From NCBI GenBank assembly GCA_015655015.1, contig JAATFV010000096.1:40310-104309 (forward strand): a stretch of 64,000 nt of DNA, written 5' to 3'. The DNA comes from Chitinophagales bacterium (GTDB lineage Bacteria > Bacteroidota > Bacteroidia > Chitinophagales > Chitinophagaceae). The position numbers and the translations under genes were made by a program. Below are positions 53,901 to 63,489 of the stretch, in pieces; within the stretch, counting starts at the first letter, position 1, and each line of letters begins with the position of its first letter. Under the pieces are notes generated by a model. It did not search any database, was not told the origin of the DNA, and was given only the letters and a program-made list of their open reading frames with translations.

Positions 53901-54763
53901 TGTTTCAACCAGTCTTCCAGCCTGGAAACGACCGCATCCTCCTTCTCGATATCGAACTTGCGGGCGAACAATCGATCGGATGCCATCAGGGCGGACCAGT
54001 CCCCACTCGTCAGCAGCTTGGGATTGGGTGTCTTCTCAGACCAGTCCACATACACCAGGTTATCTTCAATTTTATCCCGGAAAGGGGAGTTATAGATCAC
54101 CGTTGAAAAGATCAGCTCATCCGCACCCCATACATACCGGAAGAACCGCACCACCTCCGGATGTTCTCTCAGGAATTTCAACATATAGGCCGCACTGGCA
54201 CTGGTAATAGTAAACCACTGCGAATGCCCCACCACCTCATGACCGGCAACAGGATACTCCCGGGCAGGGAGCAGCCGAACAGCCATTAGCCGGTTGGCCA
54301 GCGCCTCCAGCCGGTATTTCCCCGGCATACGCCAGTTATGGAAATGATACTTCCAGGTATGTAATGCCGCATCCTTCCACCACTCATGGTTATCCGTTTC
54401 CCGCATACAGGTGATGAATTCCGTCCCCAGCCTTTCCAGCAGATATTGATAGATAGCCGACGCAGGCTTGATAGGAAAGTCCTGGGCAGACATCACATGG
54501 ACATAATCATATTTCCCCGTTTCGAGAATTTCGGCGATCCCGTTCAAAGTGGCCTGCACCAGGCTATAACGTCCCCAAAACACTTTAACGTTATTCTGAA
54601 TGAAATAGACCCGCTCTCTTTTTGCCAGATAGACAAACGGCATCATATCTGCTTTTTTATCCAGATGGATAAAATAATCAAAGGCAGGATGCTCCAGGGC
54701 ATTCAGCACCCTTTCCAATTGTTGGGGATTCTTGTGGACCAGGATCAGACAAGCGATACGCAT
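53897..54763 (-). CDS. core-2/I-branching-type glycosyltransferase (GT14-like)
   Basis: 288 residues beginning ACLILVHKNPQQLERVLNAL, followed by DYFIHLDKKADM, FPIKPASAIYQYL and HSQWFTIT: the pattern of the Branch family (beta-1,6-GlcNAc transferase/xylosyltransferase-like). Bacterial members attach sugars in surface polysaccharide or glycoprotein assembly; acceptor and donor are not evident. It is the second gene of a minus-strand pair, 3 bases after the GT2 gene, and its stop overlaps that of the flippase on the other strand. Confidence 0.86.
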   Translation of the reverse strand: MRIACLILVHKNPQQLERVLNALEHPAFDYFIHLDKKADMMPFVYLAKRERVYFIQNNVKVFWGRYSLVQATLNGIAEILETGKYDYVHVMSAQDFPIKPASAIYQYLLERLGTEFITCMRETDNHEWWKDAALHTWKYHFHNWRMPGKYRLEALANRLMAVRLLPAREYPVAGHEVVGHSQWFTITSASAAYMLKFLREHPEVVRFFRYVWGADELIFSTVIYNSPFRDKIEDNLVYVDWSEKTPNPKLLTSGDWSALMASDRLFARKFDIEKEDAVVSRLEDWLKH

Positions 54764-54766
54764 AGT

Positions 54767-55999
54767 TTACTTCCGGGTGTCATTGAATAATGAATTGCTC
54801 ACCTTCGTTTTGGTATGTACGGTATGAATAAATGTCTTATTGGCCTTCTTTAGCTGGAAGATGGTTCCCGCCATTACAATGATCGCTTTGGGAAGCCGCA
54901 GCACCGCTTTCAGGAGGTCCTTATTGACCAGCTCCCCGGGAACACCCATCACCAGGCCCAAAAAATAAAGTACTCCGACACCCAGAGCGGCAATCCCCCA
55001 GAAAGGCCGGATAAAAAATCCCCCTACTACGAGTAAAGGCAGCAGTATAAATAAAAAAGCCCTGGGAAGCACCAGGTTATTGGCCACTGCAAGATTGAAA
55101 TAACTGAAATTACCCCTGAACAGCCTCCCGAAAGCCGGCACAAAAAACTGCTTCAGGTAAATGAACTGACTCGACACCCACCTCTTCCGCTGCTGTTGGA
55201 AAGCATGGGAAGAGTCGACCTTCTCATCGAATACCAGTGCGTCCTCCAGGTAATGGATCCGGATGCCTTGCTCCACAACCCTTAATTGTAATATCTTATC
55301 AAAACCACCAACCGCACTTATTTCGCTTAATATTTTTTTGATGTTATCAAACTCAAAAGCCATCCCGCTGCCAATGACAGAAGAAGACATCCCAAGATGG
55401 TAAGCACCCTTTCTGAAAATATGATTGTTGATCGCCTCGCTGCAGGCATCCAGGATGGCAAAAGAAGTATCCAGGTTCTTAGCCACCCTCCTCCCCTGTA
55501 CAGCCCTTGCCCCATGGACAAAAGCGGCATTGATCTTGTTTAAAAAGTTGCCTGCCAGCATATTGTCCGCATCGCAGATCAGGGCGATATCATAAGACTG
55601 CCCGATCCTGCTGAATGCCTCATTCAATGATTTCGTCTTCGTGCTCTTGTCAAATGATACTTCAAACACCGTCAGCGGCAATTGACGCAGCTGCTCCACT
55701 GTCTCCTTCTGAAAAGAATCCGCAATAATGAAAACAGTATACAGCTCAGCAGGATAGTCGAGCTCCAGAAGATTACCTGCCGTAGAAAGAATGATCCCAT
55801 CCTCCCGGTAAGCAGGCACCAGCACCGCAATCTTCTTCAAAGGGGCCGCCCGGAGATCCCCCATTGCCTTTCTGCCGGAGAACAGTCTGCCTGAAAGAGA
55901 TAAAATGAAAAGATAAAGAACGGATAATGCACAGTAAATAAAGCAAATCAAATAAACTATATGTAAAATTTTACTGAGCAGCATACTGTAATTTAACAA
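54767..55999 (-). CDS. membrane GT2 glycosyltransferase, cellulose-synthase-like
   Basis: 410 residues: an N-terminal membrane helix, a GT-A domain with IAVLVPAYREDGIILSTAGNLL, the DADNM motif (donor/metal aspartates, ALICDADNMLAGNF), a QQQRKRWVSSQ block matching the QxxRW signature of processive beta-glycosyltransferases, and three or four C-terminal helices. It probably polymerises or extends a glycan from a nucleotide sugar. It heads the pair with the GT14-like gene and is divergent from another GT2 gene across 96 AT-rich bases. Confidence 0.88.
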   Translation of the reverse strand: MLNYSMLLSKILHIVYLICFIYCALSVLYLFILSLSGRLFSGRKAMGDLRAAPLKKIAVLVPAYREDGIILSTAGNLLELDYPAELYTVFIIADSFQKETVEQLRQLPLTVFEVSFDKSTKTKSLNEAFSRIGQSYDIALICDADNMLAGNFLNKINAAFVHGARAVQGRRVAKNLDTSFAILDACSEAINNHIFRKGAYHLGMSSSVIGSGMAFEFDNIKKILSEISAVGGFDKILQLRVVEQGIRIHYLEDALVFDEKVDSSHAFQQQRKRWVSSQFIYLKQFFVPAFGRLFRGNFSYFNLAVANNLVLPRAFLFILLPLLVVGGFFIRPFWGIAALGVGVLYFLGLVMGVPGELVNKDLLKAVLRLPKAIIVMAGTIFQLKKANKTFIHTVHTKTKVSNSLFNDTRK

Positions 56000-56095
56000 T
56001 TTGAGAACCCGAACTTACGCTCTATTGTCCAATCCGGGCCTAAATTAAACATTAATTGATTTTAATCTTATTTTTAAGGCCTCAATTTACTTACC

Positions 56096-57298
56096 ATGCA
56101 ATTCTGGCTATACCTGTTCATAATAAGCTGTTTCCTCGTTTTTTATAACTATGCAGGTTATGCAATTATTGTTTTAGTACTAAATAAACTGCAAAAGAAG
56201 ACCTCTCCCCCCGCCCGGTTGGAGGCCGCCTCTCCCGAAGAGAAACTTCCCGGAGTCTCCTTTATCGTAGCCGCCTATAACGAAGAGGACTGCATCCGCC
56301 AGAAGATCGCCAATTCCCTGGAACAGGATTACCCCCGTGAAAAGATCGAATTCCTCTTCATCACCGACGGCTCTACCGACCAGACAGCCGCCATCTGCCG
56401 CCAGAATACCTTCATTCGCACTCTCCACCAACCGGAAAGAAAGGGTAAGTCCGCCGCCATCAACCGGGCAGTGACGGAAGCCGGACACGAAATACTCATT
56501 TTCAGCGATGCCAATACCATGCTGAACAAGGAAGCCGTTCGCTATATTACCCGTCATTACCGGGATGAAAAAGTAGGCGGTGTGGCAGGAGAGAAAAAAG
56601 TCCTCCCCGCAGCTGCCGGCATCGATGAGGTAGGCGATGGAGAAGGCCTGTACTGGAAATATGAATCTTTCTTAAAGAAAATAGATGCCGCTTTTTATTC
56701 GGTCGCCGGGGCGGCCGGTGAATTATTCTCCTTCAGGACACGCCTGTATGAACCGTTGCCGCACAACATCATACTGGATGACTTCGTCAGCTCCCTGAAA
56801 GTGGCGCAAAAAGGATATCGCATTGAGTATGAACCCGAAGCGTATGCCATGGAATTGCCCTCATTTTCCCTCCATGACGAACAAAAAAGAAAGGTACGGA
56901 TCGCCGCGGGAGGATTCCAGTCGATCGTATTGTTGTCATCCCTCCTGGCTTTCTGGCGATCCCCCAGGCTGTCTTTTCTGTATATCTCCCACCGGGTACT
57001 CCGATGGACCCTGAGCCCTCTGTGCATGATTTTAGCCTTTATTTCCAACGCGGTCCTGTTCTTCGGATCGGCCGGCCCCATTTATACCCTCCTTTTCCTG
57101 GGGCAACTGGCCTTTTATGGCATGGCAGCGGCAGCCTGGCTGCTCCCCCCCCTGAAAAAACGATCTAAGATCATCAAGCTTGCCTATTATTTTGTATTCA
57201 TGAATACCTCGGTAATACTGGGATTTTTCAGGTTTCTGCGGGGCAATCAGTCTGGCGTTTGGGAGAAAGCACAACGGGCTTCGGCAGCCCTCCATTGA
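56096..57298 (+). CDS. membrane GT2 glycosyltransferase
   Basis: 400 residues: an N-terminal helix, a GT-A domain with GVSFIVAAYNEEDCIRQKIANS, ITDGSTDQTA, the DxD-like FSDANTM motif, a later DDFVSSLKVAQ block (catalytic base region) and three C-terminal helices. It resembles hyaluronan/chitin-synthase-type GT2 proteins, but with EQKRKVRIAAGG where QRxRW is expected, so it may transfer one sugar and not polymerise. It precedes the Wzc-like gene by 164 bases, in which a short hairpin followed by TTTTT (57404-57421) may end its transcript. Confidence 0.86.
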   Translation: MQFWLYLFIISCFLVFYNYAGYAIIVLVLNKLQKKTSPPARLEAASPEEKLPGVSFIVAAYNEEDCIRQKIANSLEQDYPREKIEFLFITDGSTDQTAAICRQNTFIRTLHQPERKGKSAAINRAVTEAGHEILIFSDANTMLNKEAVRYITRHYRDEKVGGVAGEKKVLPAAAGIDEVGDGEGLYWKYESFLKKIDAAFYSVAGAAGELFSFRTRLYEPLPHNIILDDFVSSLKVAQKGYRIEYEPEAYAMELPSFSLHDEQKRKVRIAAGGFQSIVLLSSLLAFWRSPRLSFLYISHRVLRWTLSPLCMILAFISNAVLFFGSAGPIYTLLFLGQLAFYGMAAAAWLLPPLKKRSKIIKLAYYFVFMNTSVILGFFRFLRGNQSGVWEKAQRASAALH

Positions 57299-57462
57299 AA
57301 CTTGCTTTAACCCATATATGGTGTTATATTTACGGGGCCAAAAAGCTATGAATTAGCTAAGATGGTTCTATTTAAGTTCTTTAAGATCAACTAATTAACA
57401 CGATTGTATCGTTAATTTTTCCGATCTTACATGCTGATCTCTGTCATAAAACTAATAATTTA

Positions 57463-59700
57463 ATGGATTTTATCTATTTGTTGAGGGTCCTTTTAAAACG
57501 AAAATGGCTGATCATAGGGGCGGCATTGGTCTCCGCCCTTATCGCATGGCTGCTTACTACCAACCAGCCAAAAAAATACCGCTCTGTCGCACAAATCTCC
57601 ACAGGGTTTACGGTCAACGATGAAATAAAGGTAGGCAACGAAAATTTTGATATTTTCGGAGCCGATACAAAGTTCAACAATGTCATCGTCACCTTCATGT
57701 CCCCAACGGTGATCAGCCTTCTTTCCTACAACCTTATCCTGCATGACCTGCAGAATGCCAACCCCTTCCGTCGCCTGACCCCCAAGCAAATGCAGTCGCC
57801 CCTGTACAGGAAGATCAGCCCGAGAGAAGCAATAAGGGTATTCGAAAGCAAGCTGGAATCGATGAGCATGCTCACTTCCTTCAAGCCGGAGGAAAAAGAT
57901 CTCCTGGAATATTTAAGATTATACGGCTACGATTATCAGACACTTACGAATATCCTCGCCGTCTACCGGATGCAGCATACCGACTATATTCAGATTGAAT
58001 ATACTTCCGAAAACCCGGAGTTATCCGCATTCGTAGTGAATACCGTCTTCCCTCAATTCCTCAAATATTACAAGAATGTAAGAAGCAGTAAGTCCGAAGA
58101 ATCCATCGATACCCTGCAAAGCCTGATGGAAAAGAAAAAACAAGACCTGGACGCCAAGAATGCCCAGCTGAGAAGTGAAGGTGTAATTGACGTGGGGGAG
58201 GAGAACAGCAGCAAACTGGAGACCATCATGAACCTGGAGACCACACTCACCCAGGAACAGACTAAGCAAACCCAGCGGACTTACGACCTGCAGAAGATTA
58301 ACCAGAAACTGGCCAACCTGGGAGTAGGCGCCCCCGCCCCCCCTGCTAATAATACTAAAACCGACAACCGGAATGATGAGCTGCTGATCCTTCGCAAAGC
58401 CATGAACGACGCTTATCAGGCATATGTCAACGGCGGATCGACCGATCAGGCCCTTCAGAAAAAATATGAGAACCTGAAGTCCGAATACCAGAATAAGCTC
58501 GCCGCCTCCCAGCCCGCCGCCTCCACAGACCCCCTTCCCGGATCAGAAGAGGCCCAGACCGCCAAAGCCGGTCTGCTGGAAAAAAAGAACGACCTCCAGG
58601 TGGACATCAAGGCCGGCACCGATAATATCGAAGCCATCCAGACTAAGATAAACAACCTGAAAGGCAACCTGGTAAAAGACGCTTCCAAAGGCGCCGTCAT
58701 TGAGAGCCTGCTGAAAGACGCCGAACTGGCCAGCAAAGAGTATTTGTCCGCCAAACAGAAATACAATGACGCCATGGACATCAATACATCTTCTGTCAAC
58801 AATTTCCGGCAGATACTGTCCGGCCAACCCGCTATCGAGCCGGAACCCTCGAAGAGAATGCTGATCGTTGGAATGGCCGGGGCCTCCGCCCTGGTGATCA
58901 CCATCCTGATCCTGATCCTGCTCTCCTACCTGGACTCTTCCGTCAAAACCCCGCTGATCTTCGCCAAAGTGGTGAACCTCAAGCTGATCAGCATGGTGAA
59001 CTTCATGAACATCCGGCAAAAGAACCTCGCAGAGATCGTTACTACCCGGGAAACTACCCCGGACGCAGACGATAATAAAAGGCACAATATCTTCCGGGAA
59101 TCCCTTCGCAAGCTCCGATATGAAATAGAGAGCAGCGGCAAAAAGACCTTCCTCTTCGCCAGCACTAAAAAAGGCGAGGGAAAAACGACCCTTATCCAGG
59201 CTCTCTCTTACAGTATGAGCATGAGCAAAAAGAAAATACTCATCATCGATACCAATTTCTGCAATAATGACCTCACCATCCAGTTACAGGCAGACCCCAT
59301 ATTGGAAAAGATCCATCCTGATAAGACAAATGCCCGCTCCCTGGTAGAGCAGGTGAAGAGCGCCGCCAAGGACATTGGCGTAGGTACGGTCTTTGCCATC
59401 GGTTCCGAAGGAGGCGATTATACCCCCTCCGAAATATTACCCCGCGAAAATTTATTGCATCACCTCGGAGCGCTTACGGCAGAATATGATTATATCTTTC
59501 TGGAAGGCCCTCCCCTGAATGACTTCACGGACAGTAAAGAACTGGTGCAATATGTAGATGGCGTCATTGCCGTATTTTCAGCCAGCCATATCATCAAGCA
59601 AATTGACCGGCAGTCAATGACCTTCTTCAATGAACTGAACGGGAAATTCGTCGGGGCCGTACTGAATATGGTGGACCTGGAAGATATAAATGCCACTTAA
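57463..59700 (+). CDS. Wzc-like chain-length/ATPase fusion, possibly kinase-inactive
   Basis: 745 residues: a membrane helix near the start, a Wzz-type periplasmic domain with a long coiled coil (about 200-460), a second helix near 465-490, and a C-terminal P-loop ATPase. Walker A is STKKGEGKTT (about 567), Walker A-prime ILIIDTNFCNND (about 591). The Walker B segment reads YIFLEGPPL, with Glu where BY-kinases have Asp, and the protein ends without the usual tyrosine cluster, so autophosphorylation is doubtful. It should control export or chain length of a surface polysaccharide with the neighbouring TolC-like protein. The next frame overlaps its stop. Confidence 0.85.
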   Translation: MDFIYLLRVLLKRKWLIIGAALVSALIAWLLTTNQPKKYRSVAQISTGFTVNDEIKVGNENFDIFGADTKFNNVIVTFMSPTVISLLSYNLILHDLQNANPFRRLTPKQMQSPLYRKISPREAIRVFESKLESMSMLTSFKPEEKDLLEYLRLYGYDYQTLTNILAVYRMQHTDYIQIEYTSENPELSAFVVNTVFPQFLKYYKNVRSSKSEESIDTLQSLMEKKKQDLDAKNAQLRSEGVIDVGEENSSKLETIMNLETTLTQEQTKQTQRTYDLQKINQKLANLGVGAPAPPANNTKTDNRNDELLILRKAMNDAYQAYVNGGSTDQALQKKYENLKSEYQNKLAASQPAASTDPLPGSEEAQTAKAGLLEKKNDLQVDIKAGTDNIEAIQTKINNLKGNLVKDASKGAVIESLLKDAELASKEYLSAKQKYNDAMDINTSSVNNFRQILSGQPAIEPEPSKRMLIVGMAGASALVITILILILLSYLDSSVKTPLIFAKVVNLKLISMVNFMNIRQKNLAEIVTTRETTPDADDNKRHNIFRESLRKLRYEIESSGKKTFLFASTKKGEGKTTLIQALSYSMSMSKKKILIIDTNFCNNDLTIQLQADPILEKIHPDKTNARSLVEQVKSAAKDIGVGTVFAIGSEGGDYTPSEILPRENLLHHLGALTAEYDYIFLEGPPLNDFTDSKELVQYVDGVIAVFSASHIIKQIDRQSMTFFNELNGKFVGAVLNMVDLEDINAT

Positions 59701-60514
59701 TACACCAGCTGCGAATCTATCTATGACAACAACACTCAAACTGCAAAATCTACCCCGAATGCTACACGCTCTCCGCATCCATGGTATTAAGCTCCTTATC
59801 CTGACGGCAACACTCCTGGTTCTTACTGCAGCCAATGCCCAGCATATGGCAGGAGGCCGCAGCAAGTCCGATACCATACCGCCTGCGAGATACCGCGCCC
59901 AGGACCCGGAAACGGTGGTCGAGAACAAACTCGTGGAACTGGCCCTCCAGGGTCCTCAATATCTGGCTTCGGATCACCAGATCAAGATCTCCGAAAGCCA
60001 GCTGTCCTTAGCAAAAAGATCCTGGCTCAACCTGCTGGCGGTCTCAGCCAACTACAATGACCAGACCTTTGCCAAACAACAGCAAACGACCAACGGTTCC
60101 ACCCCGTATATATATCCCAAATACTTTTTCGGCCTGACCATTCCCCTGGGAGTGATCTTCAACCTGGGCCCTCAAATACGAGGCGCCCGGGAAGGCGTGG
60201 AAGTCACCAAAAAGAACCAGGAAGAACTGGCCAGGGAAATCAAGGCCGACGTTCTCTCCAAATACAAACAATACAAGAACTACGGGGAGCTCATCGGCCT
60301 GCAGAATGCCATCGTCGTCGATCAGCAGGCAGCCTTCACCCAGACCGAGAAGAAATTTAAAGACGGCATCATCAGCATAGAACAATACAACCAGGCCAAC
60401 AGGAGTTATAATGACGAACTGGCCAAAAAGCTCAACCTGCAATTATCCCAGGACCTGGTAAAAATAGCTATCGAGAAAATTATCGGCGTCAATCTGGAAA
60501 CTGTAATAAAGTAA
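59690..60514 (+). CDS. half-length TolC-family outer-membrane protein
   Basis: 274 residues from ATG 59690, which overlaps the Wzc-like stop by 11 bases. A better secretory start is ATG 59759 (MLHALRIHGIKLL...), giving a clean signal peptide ending TAANAQ and a 251-residue protein. The body is a single OEP repeat: helix (LALQGPQYLASDHQIKIS), two strands around YPKYFFGLTIPLG, then two long helices. Ordinary TolC proteins have two such repeats in 420-480 residues. It probably forms the outer-membrane channel for the Wzc-like protein. The acyltransferase gene starts 3 bases later. Confidence 0.8.
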   Translation: MPLNTPAANLSMTTTLKLQNLPRMLHALRIHGIKLLILTATLLVLTAANAQHMAGGRSKSDTIPPARYRAQDPETVVENKLVELALQGPQYLASDHQIKISESQLSLAKRSWLNLLAVSANYNDQTFAKQQQTTNGSTPYIYPKYFFGLTIPLGVIFNLGPQIRGAREGVEVTKKNQEELAREIKADVLSKYKQYKNYGELIGLQNAIVVDQQAAFTQTEKKFKDGIISIEQYNQANRSYNDELAKKLNLQLSQDLVKIAIEKIIGVNLETVIK

Positions 60515-60517
60515 TTC

Positions 60518-61732
60518 ATGAAAATTCTTCCCGCCGAAGCAACAGTCACAACATCTCCGGAAGTTTCTGCGGCGGTTTCCCCGGCAGCGTCTGTGGCAGG
60601 AGCCCCGGAGAGCGGTTTCCATCGGCTCCTCTCCAGAGCGTTTAACGCGCCGATCCTCCGGAAAAGCAGGCTGGCCTGGGTGGATTACCTCAAAGGGATT
60701 GCAATTCTGCTCGTCGTATATCGCCACGTACTCATCGGGATCCAGCGTAGCGTAGCGGTTGCACAGGCACAGGGCTCGAATATCCCGGATGTCCCGGCTT
60801 ACCTGGAAAAAGCCAATATGATCTTCTTCAGCTTCAGAATGCCTCTTTTCTTCATCCTTTCAGGGATCTTTATCAGCGGCAGCCTCGCCAAACGCACACT
60901 CAAACAGGTGATCGGTATTAAATTCGAGAACCTGCTCTATCCCTATTTTGTCTGGGTATTTCTCCAGGTGACGCTGCAGATCGTTCTGGGCGGCAACACC
61001 AATTCAAACCGCAGCCTGATCGATTACACCTACATCTTCTATCAGCCCCGGGCCCTGGACCAATTCTGGTACCTGCCCGCCCTTTTCAATACTACCGTCA
61101 TCTATCTGCTGGTAAAGACCCAGCTGAAGCCCCCGGTCTGGGGACAATTCTTCATCGGAGCAACACTCTATTTCACCTCTCCATACCTGCACAGTGTCAG
61201 CATGATCTCCGACTGGATGGAGTTTTATATCTTCTTTGCCCTGGGCGATGCCGTCGCCGTCTTCTTTTTCAAAGAATCTACCCAGCGCTTCCTTAAAAAT
61301 CCATATAGTCTCCTGCTCATCACACCCATATTTTTCCTCACCCAGGTATATTACCTGGCTCATATTACAGAACCCGGAAAGGCAGACTTCCTCGTTATCG
61401 CCCTCATCGGCTGCCTGAGCATGTTCATATTGGCTTTCCGGATGCAGAGCTGGAATGTCGCCTCCTTTCTGCGGATCATCGGTTACCATTCCCTCTACAT
61501 CTATGTCACTCATGTATTCATAGCAGGCCTCGTAAGACTCTCTCTCACGAAGTTCCTGCACATCCACAATCCTTTTATCCTGCTCGCCTGCGGTATATTC
61601 TTCGGGATCACGATCCCCATTATATTTTATAATTTGCTGATCCTGGACGGCCCCTTATGGTTCCTGTTCTCGTATAAAAAGCGCCCCATTCGCCAGGCAT
61701 CCCCGGAAAAAGAAAAAATCAGCTTCTCATGA
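60518..61732 (+). CDS. acyltransferase-3 family membrane protein
   Basis: 404 residues: a 45-residue Ala/Pro/Ser-rich cytoplasmic head, then about ten helices of the OafA/NolL acyltransferase-3 family. The first helix carries WVDYLKGIAILLVVYRHVLIG with the conserved histidine, and RMPLFFILSGIFISG is the second family motif. It probably acetylates a polysaccharide unit. It starts 3 bases after the TolC-like gene, and its TGA overlaps the ATG of the next gene (ATGA at 61729-61732), so it belongs to the export operon. Confidence 0.9.
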   Translation: MKILPAEATVTTSPEVSAAVSPAASVAGAPESGFHRLLSRAFNAPILRKSRLAWVDYLKGIAILLVVYRHVLIGIQRSVAVAQAQGSNIPDVPAYLEKANMIFFSFRMPLFFILSGIFISGSLAKRTLKQVIGIKFENLLYPYFVWVFLQVTLQIVLGGNTNSNRSLIDYTYIFYQPRALDQFWYLPALFNTTVIYLLVKTQLKPPVWGQFFIGATLYFTSPYLHSVSMISDWMEFYIFFALGDAVAVFFFKESTQRFLKNPYSLLLITPIFFLTQVYYLAHITEPGKADFLVIALIGCLSMFILAFRMQSWNVASFLRIIGYHSLYIYVTHVFIAGLVRLSLTKFLHIHNPFILLACGIFFGITIPIIFYNLLILDGPLWFLFSYKKRPIRQASPEKEKISFS

Positions 61733-62304
61733 ACAGACGCAAAGCCCTCAGCCGGATCGTACTTACCGGCCTCGGAGGAGGCCTCTTTTTCTCAGGATAC
61801 AAATGGTATGACTGGAATAAGACGCCCGATATAGCCTACCTGGAAAAGAGCAGGGAGCTGATAACAGCCCTGGCCGCGACGATCATTCCTACTACCGATA
61901 CGCCCGGCGCAGGGGAAACAGGAACAGGTGATTTTATCATTACCATGATCAAAGATTGTACCGAACGGATGTCCGCTAATAAATTCATTGACGGCCTTAA
62001 AGAATTGGAACATTATTGCCGCAGTAAGTTCAACAAACCTTACAGCCAATGCACGGCAACAGAACAACATTCGGTCCTGCAATTCTTCGAAGAAAAAGGA
62101 AGGCCTTTTAAAGGCATTGCCGGTAAGGCGCAGGGCAGATATCTTGGCCAGCCCTTCTTCGCCACGCTGAAGAAATACACCGTGGAAGGATATTGCACCT
62201 CCGAAACCGGCGCTACCAAAGGACTCTCCTACCTGTATATTCCCGGCAGCTTTCATGGCTGCATGCCCATGACGCCCGGACAAAAAGTTTGGGCCACCAG
62301 GTAG
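61729..62304 (+). CDS. gluconate 2-dehydrogenase subunit 3-like protein, orphan
   Basis: 191 residues with a Tat-type leader (MNRRKALSRIVLTGLGGG), the ITALAATIIPTTDTPGAGETG signature and the later FFATLKKYTVEGYCTSETGA block of the subunit-3 family. Such proteins normally accompany a GMC-family flavoprotein and sometimes a cytochrome; none is encoded here. Its start overlaps the acyltransferase stop, placing it in the polysaccharide operon. It may chaperone or partner an oxidoreductase encoded elsewhere that acts in the periplasm. Confidence 0.85.
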   Translation: MNRRKALSRIVLTGLGGGLFFSGYKWYDWNKTPDIAYLEKSRELITALAATIIPTTDTPGAGETGTGDFIITMIKDCTERMSANKFIDGLKELEHYCRSKFNKPYSQCTATEQHSVLQFFEEKGRPFKGIAGKAQGRYLGQPFFATLKKYTVEGYCTSETGATKGLSYLYIPGSFHGCMPMTPGQKVWATR

Positions 62305-62315
62305 GTCGCCAACCA

Positions 62316-63479
62316 TCATACCCTCGTCAGCACCAGCTCGAATTTCTTCTTCTTGTTCAGGAACCACATTTCATAATACGTGTAGGACAGCCAGGCGATA
62401 ACACCGGTCACTGCCAGACAGGAGAAAGGATAGACAAGATCATAAAGGATCCGAGACTCCGGATGCCCGATGAACTTTTTAAAAAAGATGAGCACGAACT
62501 CACAGACTGCCGTATGAAAAAGATAAATGCCGAAAGTGATCTTCCCCAGCGTCTTCAGCAAAGGGATCTCCAGGTGATAAATGGAATTGTCCGAGATCGC
62601 AGCGAGTAACACATATCCGAATAACATAACACAGACATAATGATCCCCGAATAACAGGAACAGCATTCCCCCCGGCTTCAATATGGAAAAGGCATACAAA
62701 AGAGCCAGCAACGTCATCACCACCTGTATCCACGGGCGGAACGCCCTTTTGAAAAAGGCGCCGTATCGCTCCCGTTTATAATACAACAGGGCGGCAAACA
62801 GCCCGCCGCCGAACAGATCCAGCTTATCGAAGATCAGCACATAATTCATCAGCAGCACCTTTTCCCGGGGCCAGTCCGGAAAAAAGAGCGGCAGGACAAA
62901 TACGAAAAAGATCCTTGCCAGAATGCTGATGCCATACATAACAACTAATAAGCGGCCCAGGTTTTTCCGGAAAGTATTGATCAGCAACGGCCAGATCAGG
63001 TAGAACTGCTCCTCGATACATACAGACCAGCTGATCTCGAACATCCCCCGGTTGGAACCGATGAACGCTATTTGGATATTCACGGAAAAGAAAAGGAGAA
63101 AGAGGAGGTTCATGAACATGGTCGGAACATCCGTATCATTGCCCAGTCCTAAATGCTGCGCTACATACGGCGATAAAAACGTCAGCACCAGACCATAGCC
63201 CAGATACAAAGGCCATATGCGCAATATCCTGCGTAAATAGAAGCTCCGGTAGCTTACCGTCCCCGTCGTATCCTTTTCCACCAATAATAAATAGCTGATC
63301 AAAAAACCGCTGAGGATGAAGAACAGGTTCACCCCCATCCTTCCGGTATCTTCAAAACAACGGCTGAGAAAAGGCCCGGCATCTGAATAGCCTTTCTTAA
63401 ACCCGTAGGAATGTTGCAGCAATACCATCAATGCCGCAAAGAACCGTATCCCATCAAAGTTTTTAAAATAGACCTTCAT
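62316..63479 (-). CDS. acyltransferase-3 family membrane protein, tandem copy 1
   Basis: 387 residues, about ten helices, with the family motifs FDGIRFFAALMVLLQHSYGF (conserved His) and VNLFFILSGFLISY, then ISWSVCIEEQFYLIWPLL. Likely O-acetylates a surface glycan. It converges on the gluconate-dehydrogenase-like gene with 11 bases between and is only 10 bases from a close paralogue upstream, with which it shares most of the C-terminal 130 residues. The copies probably arose by tandem duplication. Confidence 0.9.
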   Translation of the reverse strand: MKVYFKNFDGIRFFAALMVLLQHSYGFKKGYSDAGPFLSRCFEDTGRMGVNLFFILSGFLISYLLLVEKDTTGTVSYRSFYLRRILRIWPLYLGYGLVLTFLSPYVAQHLGLGNDTDVPTMFMNLLFLLFFSVNIQIAFIGSNRGMFEISWSVCIEEQFYLIWPLLINTFRKNLGRLLVVMYGISILARIFFVFVLPLFFPDWPREKVLLMNYVLIFDKLDLFGGGLFAALLYYKRERYGAFFKRAFRPWIQVVMTLLALLYAFSILKPGGMLFLLFGDHYVCVMLFGYVLLAAISDNSIYHLEIPLLKTLGKITFGIYLFHTAVCEFVLIFFKKFIGHPESRILYDLVYPFSCLAVTGVIAWLSYTYYEMWFLNKKKKFELVLTRV

Positions 63480-63489
63480 GTATCTTCTT

